Assembly: GCF_037137075.1 (NCBI RefSeq)
Contig: NZ_JBBBNV010000009.1
Coordinates: forward strand, 1-64,000
Reading direction: 5' to 3'
DNA from: JBBBNV01 sp037137075
GTDB lineage: Bacteria; Bacillota; Bacilli; Paenibacillales; NBRC-103111
Length of the DNA: 64,000 nucleotides
Shown: in pieces, positions 36,892 through 46,040 of the stretch
How positions within the stretch are numbered: position 1 is the first letter of the stretch
How the letters are laid out: every line of letters begins with the position of its first letter
Made by a program: the position numbers and the translations under genes
Notes under the pieces: generated by a model
What the model was told of the DNA's origin: nothing
What the model saw: only the letters and a program-made list of their open reading frames with translations
Databases searched by the model: none

Positions 36892-36999
36892 AAAGACTTC
36901 TTTGCTGCTCAACTGCTTGTTAAACTATAATACAATGAGGAAAAGAAAAGCAACACAATCAACCGGAGCCTCTTCCCACATTGGGGCTGCGTCGAATCT

Positions 37000-37181
37000 G
37001 GTGCGAATGTGAAGCTCACATGCTTTTCCCGGATCATTCGCACCTCAGATTTTGTCGAAACAAGTAGAATCACTATGTCTTGCAAAAAAGTCAAGGATTG
37101 ATCTATACTTTTATGGAATGGGAATTATAGGAATCCAGTATGATTCATGCTTCTGTGTTATGAATCATGTTGATTTTCGCT
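37000..37181 (+). promoter_or_regulatory. CRISPR leader of the main array
   Basis: AT-rich sequence directly before repeat 1, ending TGTTGATTTTCGCT. Includes a 10-bp inverted repeat (37000-37009 with 37035-37044: GGTGCGAATG and CATTCGCACC). A similar sequence precedes the relic array at 41994, which supports its being a leader. The degenerate repeats at the far end put the leader on this side. Confidence 0.75.
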
Positions 37182-39611
37182 GTCGCATCCTATATGGGTG
37201 CGTGGATTGAAACTTTCATGTACTCATCAGATAATTGATAAACATTTTGTCGCATCCTATATGGGTGCGTGGATTGAAACTGCTCAGTGGGATGTAATCG
37301 TGCAGGAAGCCTTAGAGTCGCATCCTATATGGGTGCGTGGATTGAAACCTAACTGTTTGGCGATTACTCTAATATCGAGAACGTCGCATCCTATATGGGT
37401 GCGTGGATTGAAACAGATATCCCAATAATAATCGTTTACCGACGAGATGTCGCATCCTATATGGGTGCGTGGATTGAAACATCGAAGCAGCAGAACGGCT
37501 TGGAAGGTCAGAGAGTCGCATCCTATATGGGTGCGTGGATTGAAACGCAATCTCCCAAGCTTTAACCATTATCTTTTTCGTCGCATCCTATATGGGTGCG
37601 TGGATTGAAACCTCGCCGCTAATGTCGCCGTCTACAGCGGCGTTATAGTCGCATCCTATATGGGTGCGTGGATTGAAACTTTAGAATTTTGATTGAATTA
37701 ATCTTACTTAGTGTCGCATCCTATATGGGTGCGTGGATTGAAACCTGAAATCCGCGAGCTCGTCCTGCGGAACCAATAGTCGCATCCTATATGGGTGCGT
37801 GGATTGAAACTATCAGCCCCACCAACCTCCCCAGGCTTGGGGAGGTCGCATCCTATATGGGTGCGTGGATTGAAACTCGGGATATTGCTCAGTCTGATAA
37901 GACAAGTCAAGTCGCATCCTATATGGGTGCGTGGATTGAAACGCCACTTGCTCGTCAATGACCGGCGCCATGTCCAACGTCGCATCCTATATGGGTGCGT
38001 GGATTGAAACAGACATGTTTTGGACATTTTTTCAAGCTAGGAATGTCGCATCCTATATGGGTGCGTGGATTGAAACTGTATTGAATTGATCTCCTCTTGC
38101 TCCGTCTGAGACGTCGCATCCTATATGGGTGCGTGGATTGAAACGGCAAGCCCGACATTCGTAGGGGTGACGGCAGAAGTCGCATCCTATATGGGTGCGT
38201 GGATTGAAACTGTTGTTACTTCCACGTTTTCAAACTTGCCCAATAGTCGCATCCTATATGGGTGCGTGGATTGAAACTGTTGTTACTTCCACGTTTTCAA
38301 ACTTGCCCAATAGTCGCATCCTATATGGGTGCGTGGATTGAAACTGTTGTTACTTCCACGTTTTCAAACTTGCCCAATAGTCGCATCCTATATGGGTGCG
38401 TGGATTGAAACTAATGGCTATCTGCTCATCCTCTGGCAGTGAGCTGTCGCATCCTATATGGGTGCGTGGATTGAAACAAGCTCGTTAATCGTTTCGGTGT
38501 CTTGGCAGAGGTCGTCGCATCCTATATGGGTGCGTGGATTGAAACACCGCTGCAATCCTCACCGCCGACCTCCAAGACATGTCGCATCCTATATGGGTGC
38601 GTGGATTGAAACAATCCAGAAGATTTGGCGTTTGCTTATGGATAACCGTCGCATCCTATATGGGTGCGTGGATTGAAACCATTCGAAAATTGATAGCAAT
38701 ATCAGTTAATTTTTTGTCGCATCCTATATGGGTGCGTGGATTGAAACATAGGGAGTGAATAACATGATGCATAAAATACCTTGTCGCATCCTATATGGGT
38801 GCGTGGATTGAAACCGCAATCACAGACGCAAACCCAACGTCGAGTATGTCGCATCCTATATGGGTGCGTGGATTGAAACTTCAAGGGTTTCCGATGTCGG
38901 CAAAATGACGTTGGTCGCATCCTATATGGGTGCGTGGATTGAAACATACCACTCATGGCAGTCCTCCTCCTCGTAGACATCGTCGCATCCTATATGGGTG
39001 CGTGGATTGAAACATTGAACAGTACCGTCACAGTATTTTCCGACGGGGTCGCATCCTATATGGGTGCGTGGATTGAAACTAGGAGCTGCGTGGCGGCAGG
39101 CTGCGCATGTCTCCGTCGCATCCTATATGGGTGCGTGGATTGAAACTGGATTTCAATAGTTTTTATAACCTCCGAATTCTTGTCGCATCCTATATGGGTG
39201 CGTGGATTGAAACAAGAAATCCGATCTCGTCTAAACACTCTTTCTTGTCGCATCCTATATGGGTGCGTGGATTGAAACGAAAGGACTTTACGGGTCACTA
39301 CAGAGGAGTCTACGTCGCATCCTATATGGGTGCGTGGATTGAAACGCATGATATCACCTCACATTTTAAAGGTCGCGTGTGTCGCATCCTATATGGGTGC
39401 GTGGATTGAAACCGAAATCAATTCCCAATTCAACTTATCCTGAAACTGTCGCATCCTATATGGGTGCGTGGATTGAAACTTCGCAAGCGTTTTAACAATG
39501 GCCTGGATCACAGTCGCATCCTATATGGGTGCGCGGATTGAAACAGATAGGTTTCGCCCCCGCTGATCCGCTCGATCCAGTCGCACCCTACACGGGTGCA
39601 TGGATTTAAAC
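37182..39611 (+). CRISPR. Type I-C-like CRISPR array, 37 repeats and 36 spacers
   Basis: 32-bp repeat beginning GTCGCATCCTATATGGG and ending GTGGATTGAAAC, spaced by 33-36 bp. Repeats start at 37182, 37249, 37317, 37383 and so on to 39580. The GCATCC/GGGTGC arms form a stem around TATAT. The last two repeats are degenerate (39513, one change; 39580, several), marking the leader-distal end. Three consecutive spacers (after repeats at 38179, 38246, 38313) are identical. The repeat is of the Firmicute type I-C kind (ATTGAAAC end). No cas gene is found within 37 kb upstream or 24 kb downstream, so the array is orphan or served in trans. Confidence 0.97.
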
Positions 39612-39674
39612 CGGAATAGCACCAAAATTATGACCGAGGGCCCGGCTTCGTTTCGCCAAGGTGCTTACGCAAAT

Positions 39675-39720
39675 AAGCTCTCCACGAACGATCAGGGATC
39701 GTCGGGAGAGCTTTCTTGTT
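39675..39720 (+). terminator. Terminator after the CRISPR array
   Basis: Long hairpin (AAGCTCTCC at 39675 with GGAGAGCTT ending 39713, with an inner ACGATC/GATCGT pairing) followed by TTTCTTGTT. Between 39721 and 40077 the sequence is AT-rich with no gene I can support. Confidence 0.75.
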
Positions 39721-40077
39721 GTCTGTTTTCCAATGAAATGGAAGTACCGAAGCAGTAAGGAAACCAAATATCCTCAACCGCCAATAAACCCATTTTTATC
39801 ATTTAATGTTAAATTTAAGAATTACAGATAGTTATTTTTATTCGATATTTAGATCCGATAACGCCTGATTCCATAGATTACAAATCTCTACTTGAATTCG
39901 TCACAGTAGAAAAAAGAAAAAAGCGATACACCCGCTAAGCTTCCCTCGATTTTTAGCCATTCATCATGAGAGCCCTGATCGCCCTTCCCCTGTCCATCAC
40001 ATATCTGACGACGCACTGAATATATATAAAACAAGCGCTCTGCATGGAACAACAGCGTGCAAGGGGAGGGACGATTC

Positions 40078-41502
40078 ATGAAACAAGAGGACATCCGGCA
40101 GCTCGAACGGGCGATTGATGAAATTACCGAAATCGCCTCCGGCTTCGGGCTTGATTTTTATCCGATGCGGTATGAGATTTGTCCGGCCGATATCATCTAC
40201 ACCTTCGGTGCGTACGGGATGCCGACCCGGTTTTCACACTGGTCCTTCGGCAAAACGTTTCACCGGATGAAGACCCAATACGATTTCGGCCTGAGTAAAA
40301 TTTACGAGCTCGTCATCAATTCCAATCCGTGCTATGCTTTTCTGCTTGACGGCAACTCGCTGGTGCAGAACAAGCTGATTGTCGCTCACGTGCTGGCCCA
40401 CTGCGATTTTTTCAAAAATAATGTCCGCTTCTCCCGCACCAACCGCAACATGGTCGAAAGCATGTCCGCGACCGCCGAGCGTATCCGCAGCTACGAGCTG
40501 GAGTACGGGACTCATGCCGTGGAGACATTTATTGACGCAGTTCTGGCGATTCAGGAGCACATTGATCCGTCTTTGGTGAAGCCGTACCCGCCGATGCCGA
40601 AAAAATCAGCTTCCGCCCCGGGAGGCCAGAAGCCGAAGAGCGCCTATGATGACCTGTGGAATTTGGATGCCATGACTAGAGAAGCAAGCGCCCCAGGCGC
40701 CAAAGCCGAAACCAGCCGCAAATTCCCGCCCCAGCCGGAAAAGGATTTGCTCTTTTTTATTGAAGAGCATTCTCCGGTGCTGGAGGAATGGCAGCGCGAC
40801 ATCATGTCCATGCTTCGCGAAGAAATGCTGTATTTCTGGCCGCAGCTGGAAACCAAAATTATGAACGAGGGCTGGGCCTCCTACTGGCACCAGCGCATTA
40901 TGCGCGAGCTGGATTTGACCGTCGAGGAAACCATTGAATACGCCAAGCTCAACTCCTCCGTCGTTGTCCCCTCCCGGCACAGCCTGAACCCCTATTATTT
41001 GGGGCTGAAAATTTTCGAAGATATCGAGAAGCGCTGGGAAAAGCCGAGTCAAGCCGACCAGGAGCGATTCGGCCGCACACCGGGCGAGGGCCGCGCCAAA
41101 ATATTCGAGGTGCGCGAATTCGATTCCGACCTCTCCTTCATCCGCAACTACATGACCAAGCAGCTTGTCGAAGAGCTGGACCTGTATGTGTTCGAGAAAA
41201 AGGGACCGGAATGGAAAATCACCGACAAATCGTGGGAAAATATCCGCGACCAGCTCGTCTACTCCCGCGTCAACGGCGGCTTCCCCCACATCGTGGTCGA
41301 AGACGGCGATTTTCACCGCAATGGCGATTTGTACCTCAAGCACTACTATGAGGGCGTAGAGCTCGATTTGAAGTATTTGGAAAAAACACTCCCCTACGTC
41401 TACCAGCTCTGGAGCAAATCCATTCACCTGGAAACCGTCGTCGAGGATAAGCCCGTCGTCTTCACCTTTGACGGCAAGAAACAGCACCGGAAGTTTTTGT
41501 AG
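40078..41502 (+). CDS. spoVR: SpoVR family protein
   Basis: 474-residue soluble protein, linked in Bacillus to spore cortex formation. Family features: FYPMRYEICPADIIYTFGAYGMPTRFSHWSFGK split as the conserved N-terminal block, INSNPCYAFLLDGNSL, LAHCDFFKNN, NEGWASYWHQRIM and a C-terminal acidic part. ATG at 40078 has GGGAGG 8 nt upstream; the open frame extends 21 bp earlier without a site. SpoVR usually sits next to prkA and yhbH. Here it lies between the two CRISPR loci, and yhbH is 6 kb away. Confidence 0.93.
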   Translation: MKQEDIRQLERAIDEITEIASGFGLDFYPMRYEICPADIIYTFGAYGMPTRFSHWSFGKTFHRMKTQYDFGLSKIYELVINSNPCYAFLLDGNSLVQNKLIVAHVLAHCDFFKNNVRFSRTNRNMVESMSATAERIRSYELEYGTHAVETFIDAVLAIQEHIDPSLVKPYPPMPKKSASAPGGQKPKSAYDDLWNLDAMTREASAPGAKAETSRKFPPQPEKDLLFFIEEHSPVLEEWQRDIMSMLREEMLYFWPQLETKIMNEGWASYWHQRIMRELDLTVEETIEYAKLNSSVVVPSRHSLNPYYLGLKIFEDIEKRWEKPSQADQERFGRTPGEGRAKIFEVREFDSDLSFIRNYMTKQLVEELDLYVFEKKGPEWKITDKSWENIRDQLVYSRVNGGFPHIVVEDGDFHRNGDLYLKHYYEGVELDLKYLEKTLPYVYQLWSKSIHLETVVEDKPVVFTFDGKKQHRKFL

Positions 41503-41620
41503 CATTTTTGGTGGGTGAAGCCGCAGCTTATTCGGCCTGAAGTGTTGGAATGATCGAATCCTGAAACATTGGTTGAAAAATTCCCCCGGACGTTTCATCT
41601 CTGGCTCGTTTACTAAACAG

Positions 41621-41644
41621 AACCCGCGATTGCCCGGGTTTTTG
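41621..41644 (+). terminator. Terminator after spoVR
   Basis: Short stem (AACCCG at 41621-41626 with CGGGTT at 41635-41640) followed by TTTTTG, about 120 bp past the spoVR stop. The rest of 41503-41851 shows nothing else. Confidence 0.55.
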
Positions 41645-41851
41645 TGCTTCTGCTTCCCTTGCCAAGAGCTGATTAATGGCAAAGCCTATCATATGCCGCC
41701 ATCTCCGTCATCCTTGCATCAAATTTCATCAATAGTACGGAAGTGGTGCTCCTGCCGCCTGCTTTTAGGCGTGTGGATATGAAATTAAAGGGACTTTTGC
41801 TATACTGGAAACGAGGTTCACGAATGACCCTACAACCCTAACCTTGTTTTC

Positions 41852-41993
41852 AAGGTGCGAATGTGAAGCTCCCATGAAAATCCCGGATCATCCGCACCTT
41901 GGATTTTGTCGAAATAAGTCGAAATCAGCTTATTTGAATAAAAGTGAACCATTTATTTATGCTGATTTTGCATAAAAGCTGTTCATTTTCGCT
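41852..41993 (+). promoter_or_regulatory. Second CRISPR leader-like sequence
   Basis: Resembles 37000-37181: the inverted repeat GGTGCGAATG (41854-41863) / CATCCGCACC (41889-41898) with the same internal GTGAAGCTC and CCCGGATCA, then GATTTTGTCGAAA, and the same end GTTCATTTTCGCT. The middle differs. Confidence 0.7.
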
Positions 41994-42092
41994 GTCGCAC
42001 CCTATATGGGTGCGTGGATTGAAACCAAGTGAACGCCGCCGCCGTTTTCGCCGCTTATGAGTGGCACCCTATATGGGTGCGTGCTGTGTTTT
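41994..42092 (+). CRISPR. Relic two-repeat CRISPR locus
   Basis: One complete 32-bp repeat (41994-42025) with GCACCC instead of GCATCC, a 35-bp spacer, and a second repeat (42061-42092) whose start has GTGGCACCC and whose last 9 bases have decayed. It follows its own leader. Either a minimal new array or what is left of a larger one. Confidence 0.8.
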
Positions 42093-42210
42093 CGCAATCG
42101 AAACGCTCCTGGGGTGGAGGACCGACTAGAAAGCAAGGCCGTACTCTAAACCGAAGCCCCCTGCTCCTCACTGGGCCAAAAGAAAACATCACCCCGCCAA
42201 AAAGACATAA

Positions 42211-42257
42211 ACAAAGACGCCAGAAAACCATGTGGGTTTTCTGGCATCTTTGTTTTG
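42211..42257. terminator. Bidirectional terminator
   Basis: 19-bp stem with one mismatch (42211-42229 with 42235-42253), flanked by TTTTGATT on plus and TTTGTTTATG on minus; it ends the XRE gene at 42329 and could stop plus-strand CRISPR transcripts. Confidence 0.75.
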
Positions 42258-42328
42258 ATTGAACACGCGCCTATTTTATTCAATTTTGGTTGGAGCCCGT
42301 TACTCTCACAGAAGACATGTGAAGGACT

Positions 42329-42691
42329 CTATTTTTTAACTGCGTCGATGGCTGCAAAAATCTCTTTCGCGACACGAAGTACAGTTAATATTTCAGCCGC
42401 GCTTCGTCCCGCCAATAGCGAATGAACAGCACTCAGGGCTTCTGCGGCTTCCGCTCGCCCTTCCTCTAACTCCAGTTCATGGAACTGGAACATTTCCATT
42501 GGAGCGACATCCAAGGCTGCAATAATTTTCTCCAACGTTTCCATCGAAATATTCCGATCCGCATTCTCAATTCCAGACATGTAGCTGTAATGGATACCCG
42601 CTTTTTCCGCCAGCGCCTCCTGGGTCAATCCCTTCTTTTTTCTCAAGTACCGAATCCGTTCCCCGACCAACTTCAAAAAATTCGAAGCCAC
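42329..42691 (-). CDS. XRE-family transcriptional regulator
   Basis: 120-residue DNA-binding protein. Residues about 5-65 form a Cro/CI-type HTH (RIRYLRKKKGLTQEALAEKA, MSGIENADRNISMETLEKI). The remainder is an Ala/Glu-rich helical tail, probably for dimerisation. GTG at 42691 has GGGGGAG 7 nt upstream. It is alone; whether it controls its neighbours is unknown. A palindrome upstream may be its operator. Confidence 0.88.
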   Translation of the reverse strand: MASNFLKLVGERIRYLRKKKGLTQEALAEKAGIHYSYMSGIENADRNISMETLEKIIAALDVAPMEMFQFHELELEEGRAEAAEALSAVHSLLAGRSAAEILTVLRVAKEIFAAIDAVKK

Positions 42692-42774
42692 GTACTACTC
42701 CCCCTTTTACATAAGGGTAGGGGAAGGACTCAACCCCAAAACAGGAGTATATAAACAAAAATATATTTATAACT

Positions 42775-42788
42775 TTACTTATAAGTAA
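42775..42788. promoter_or_regulatory. Perfect 14-bp palindrome upstream of XRE gene
   Basis: TTACTTATAAGTAA, about 85 bp before the XRE start, in a very AT-rich stretch. A candidate autoregulatory operator. The 42789-43030 sequence has no other feature I can support. Confidence 0.4.
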
Positions 42789-43030
42789 TATTATTAACTT
42801 GCCGATAGGATTTTATACCATGCCATAGGAATAGAAAAGTGAACCTTATGCTTTTGCTATGGCTTGCGGAAGTATCGCCTGCTGTCAGATCCGTCATTGT
42901 AGTGTTAGGCGGGACATGGATTATCCTCATGATCAGTATTGAACTGCGTTTCCGAAAGAAGTAGCAAAATCGCTAATAACAAGACAGGATAACCATTCCT
43001 TGACCTCCCCAAAGAACTGCGCATGAAAGA

Positions 43031-44193
43031 GTTGAGCAGGTGAACGAGTCGTTTCTGGAACGGAATTTCGACAATGCCTACGGCGCTTTGTACAAGCCGG
43101 ATGGTACGGGCAGCGACCTGAAATGGATCGATGACAATATTGATTCCTACCAGGGCCTGAATCTGAAATCCGAATCGTCGAACGATGATATTATTTTGGA
43201 TATGCTCAATGAGCTTAACAACGGGTCCGATTATGAAAAGTATATGAACTTCGACGCGGCCTTGCGCTATTTCGCCGTCAGCACGGTGCTGGCGAACATG
43301 GACAGCTATCAGGGCAGCAAAATGCACAATTATTATTTGTACGAGGATAACGGTATATTCTCGATCCTGCCTTGGGACTTTAATATGTCGTTTGCCGGCT
43401 TCTCCATGGGAGTCAGCAAGCAGCAATTGATTGAGATGATGATTGATGAGCCGACGGAAGGAGCGGTGGCCGAGAGGCCGCTGGTCGCCAAGCTGCTCGC
43501 CAATGATGCGTATAGAGCGACGTACCATGAATATGTACAGCAGGTGATTGATTATCTGAACCCCGACGATTTCGAGGCGCGGGTGAATGAACTTGCCGCT
43601 TTAATCGGCCCTTCGGTGGAGAAGGACCCGACCAAATTTTATACCTATGAGCAGTTCCAGCAGTCCTTGACCCAGGATGTGCAAAATATTGTGGGCCTCA
43701 TTCCGTTCACTGCCTCCCGGGTTGAGAATGTGCAGAAGCAGCTCGACGGGACACTGCCTTCCTCGGGAACCGGGGCAGGCATGGGCAGTACCGGAATGGA
43801 CGGCGGCAGACCCGGCGGCCAGGGCGGTATGAACGGCCAAGGACAAGACCGGCCCAATGCGCAAGCCGTACAAAACGCTGATGGCGCAGCACAAGGTAAT
43901 GCTCAGGGCCAAGCCGGGATGCCCGGTGTGCCCGGAGCTATGGACGGCCAGGGCGGCTTTCCCGGCGGGATGAATGGCCAAGGGGCCCCCGGTGGTATGA
44001 ACGGCCAAGGCGGTCCAGGTGGCATGGGTGGCGGCGGATTCGGAGGTGGCGGTCCCGGCGGTATGCCAGGCATGGGCAGCACCGCATCACAATCGCAAGG
44101 AAGTGTTCAAAAAGCGGTTGAAACCGGCGTGACCGTCGTCATCCTCCTGCTGCCTGCCTGTTCATCGTTATGTTCCGCAGGAAGCAGCTTTAG
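43031..44193 (+). pseudogene. CotH-kinase-family protein remnant
   Basis: C-terminal part of a CotH-type spore-coat kinase-like protein: VEQVNESFLERNF at the left edge, DFNMSFAGFS, then a Gly/Met/Gln-rich repetitive tail (about 43770-44100) and a C-terminal membrane anchor. The N-terminal region with the start and the P-loop-like part is missing; the frame breaks at about 43030. At the right end a single-base shift at about 44140-44160 separates the ILLL of the anchor from its true end, LFIVMFRRKQL then TAG at 44191. The shifted frame stays open to 44368. Two lesions make it a pseudogene. Confidence 0.8.
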
Positions 44194-44269
44194 CAGGAAA
44201 GCAGCGGATAATAACAAAGGGCGTTTCAGTTCAATTCCATGGCAGCTCCATGCTGTAAGATACCAAATA

Positions 44270-44307
44270 AAACACCTGTCCTCCTTACTGGGACAGGTGT
44301 TTCATTT
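44270..44307 (+). terminator. Terminator after cotH remnant
   Basis: Stem AAACACCTGTC (44270-44280) with GACAGGTGTTT (44292-44302), followed by TTTCATTT. Confidence 0.75.
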
Positions 44308-44405
44308 GGAATCCGCTCCTCCGACAAGCTTCTGCTCTCTCACCGGACTCATGCATTCTCATGGATAAATCTTCAAGAACATTCATTCTCAAAGTTGTAA
44401 AAAAA

Positions 44406-44675
44406 TTAGGTTTCTAACACGCTCATTGCTGCTTCAGCGATGCGCCACAGCTTTCCTTTCGTGGCGGAGTACGCGCCATCACACGCAGACCAACCAGCGA
44501 ATTGTGCAGGCTCTCGGCAATTTGCTCCGGATGAAGTCCGGCGGCAAACTCCCCGCTCTGTTGCCCTTGCTGAATCAGCTCCGCCAGCTGCTGCTCTGTT
44601 TTCGTAAAACCGTTCAGCGTCTTCCCGATCGCCTCCGGATCTCTGGACCCGAGCTCTACTGCCGTATGCCCGCCG
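44406..44675 (-). pseudogene. TetR-family regulator C-terminal remnant
   Basis: Reading the minus strand gives TAVELGSRDPEAI, EQQLAELIQQGQQSGEFAAG and LHNSLVGLRVMARTPP, the usual C-terminal ligand domain of a TetR-type repressor. After ARTPPRKE the frame breaks by one base; the other frame continues LWRIAEAAMSVLET to a TAA at 44406-44408. The DNA-binding N-terminus is absent. This was a regulator whose targets are not known. Confidence 0.65.
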
Positions 44676-44780
44676 GCCCTAGAGTAGATCCAGGCTCGGC
44701 AGCCCCGCCGAACCTGAATACGCCTCCCAGCTCACGGGTTCACTCCGCCGTCCGGCAGCGCCTGGCTCTGGAACGGCTTT

Positions 44781-45494
44781 CTACCAAGCTGGCTCCGATG
44801 CCGCTTCAGCGCCCGGCTCCACTTGTTCGGATTCGACCGCACTCTCGTTCCGGGCTCCCTGCCCCGCCCTCTGTTTCAGCGCCAGAAGCCGCGGGTACAG
44901 ATCAAAGAACAAATCCAGCAGCTCCGGGTCAAAATGGCTTTCCCGTCCCCGGGCCATCTCACGCAGCGCTTCTTCTTCACTCCAGGCCCGCTTGTACGGC
45001 CGCTCACTCGTTAATGCATCATAGACGTCGCAAATCGCCGTTAACCGCCCGGTTAGCGGAATATGCTGGCCGGACAGGCCGAACGGATAACCGCTCCCGT
45101 CCCATTTCTCATGATGCGTAAGCGCAATTTGCTCAGCCATTTGAATCATTCTTGATGTGCTTCCCGATAATATTTGTGCTCCAATCGTGGTGTGGGTTTT
45201 CATAATATTCCATTCCTTCGCCGTAAGCGGACCCGGCTTCAACAGAATGCGATCAGGGATACCGATTTTGCCTACATCATGCAGCGAGCTGGCATAGTAT
45301 ATTCGCCTTGCATCCTCAGGCTCCATGCCTGCGGCAAAGGCCATTTCCATGCAGAATCGTCCGATACGTTCAATATGACCGCTCGATTCCGGGTCCCGGT
45401 ACTCGGCCGCTCGGCCCATCCGATGAATTAACTCGATATACGTCCGCTCAGGCTCATGCAGAAGCTGCTCATTCGGCTCCTCATTGACTATCAT
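44781..45494 (-). CDS. HD-GYP domain protein, putative c-di-GMP phosphodiesterase
   Basis: 237-residue stand-alone HD-GYP protein. Metal-site motifs are present: HD at 72-73 in LHDVGKIGIPD, His101, HH at 127-128 and WDGSGYPFG (GYP at 135-137). There is no receiver domain, unlike RpfG types; a Glu-rich tail of about 30 residues follows. It would hydrolyse cyclic di-GMP. GGGGGAG stands 5 nt before the ATG. It complements the diguanylate cyclase at 35.1 kb. Specificity is inferred; some HD-GYP proteins act on other cyclic dinucleotides. Confidence 0.88.
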   Translation of the reverse strand: MIVNEEPNEQLLHEPERTYIELIHRMGRAAEYRDPESSGHIERIGRFCMEMAFAAGMEPEDARRIYYASSLHDVGKIGIPDRILLKPGPLTAKEWNIMKTHTTIGAQILSGSTSRMIQMAEQIALTHHEKWDGSGYPFGLSGQHIPLTGRLTAICDVYDALTSERPYKRAWSEEEALREMARGRESHFDPELLDLFFDLYPRLLALKQRAGQGARNESAVESEQVEPGAEAASEPAW

Positions 45495-45739
45495 TCGTTC
45501 TCCCCCAACCCATGGAATTATTCAATTGTTGTCCGCCCCATCGTCGCTTTATGTCCAGCATTTAGTATAGAAGGATATCGCGTAAGATGGTATCAGGAGG
45601 CATTCCTAATTCATGCATAACCCGGAAGATAGGAAGCCTTCCCTATTCGACTGCAATTCCGTGCGACAGATTATCCAGCCATCATGCATCCGGGAAGCAG
45701 CTGCTCCGACCAGTGTCGGGGGAAAAACGAGGACAAAGC

Positions 45740-45770
45740 AAAAAAGCGCCTTCCACAATGGAGAGGCGGC
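45740..45770 (-). terminator. Terminator after small winged-helix gene
   Basis: On the minus strand GCCTCTCC pairs imperfectly with GGAAGGC and is followed by GCTTTTTTGC (T-run at 45740-45745). It is 25 bp past the stop at 45795. Confidence 0.6.
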
Positions 45771-45794
45771 TATAAATATCCGGGGTCAGGCTGG

Positions 45795-46022
45795 CTAGCT
45801 GCTGTACACATCAGGGCTGACATAGCGGTAAATGGCGTCCGGCTCTTGTCCGCTTTTTTGCACGACGCCGTTTGATTCCATCTGATGAAGTACCGGCTCC
45901 AAATCCTGACGCTTGCGGCCCAGCCGCATAGCAATGCCGTCTGCAGTCTCAAGCGTATACGGATTTTGTTGAAAAAACAGTACACATTCCATATTGAGGG
46001 TCAAGCGATGACGTTCCTCCAT
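45795..46022 (-). CDS. Small winged-helix-like protein
   Basis: 75 residues, start ATG at 46022 with AAGGAG 8 nt upstream. The pattern ETADGIAMRLGRKRQDLEPVL followed by VVQKSGQEPDAIYRY is that of a winged-helix DNA-binding fold. It starts 18 bp after the KaiC-like gene's stop, so the two are likely cotranscribed. The function is unknown; it could be the regulatory or partner protein of the ATPase. Confidence 0.7.
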   Translation of the reverse strand: MEERHRLTLNMECVLFFQQNPYTLETADGIAMRLGRKRQDLEPVLHQMESNGVVQKSGQEPDAIYRYVSPDVYSS

Positions 46023-46040
46023 GGCCTTCTCTCCTTATAT

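Noticed and set aside
37198..39409. Many short ORFs with repeats such as HPIWVRGLK or FNPRTHIGCD
   Set aside because: They are translations of the CRISPR repeat in different frames.
39888..40094. 68-codon minus-strand ORF before spoVR
   Set aside because: No ribosome-binding site and overlaps the spoVR leader and start; no recognisable domain.
40606..41682. 358-codon minus-strand frame opposite spoVR
   Set aside because: Shadow of spoVR; no family resemblance and no start site.
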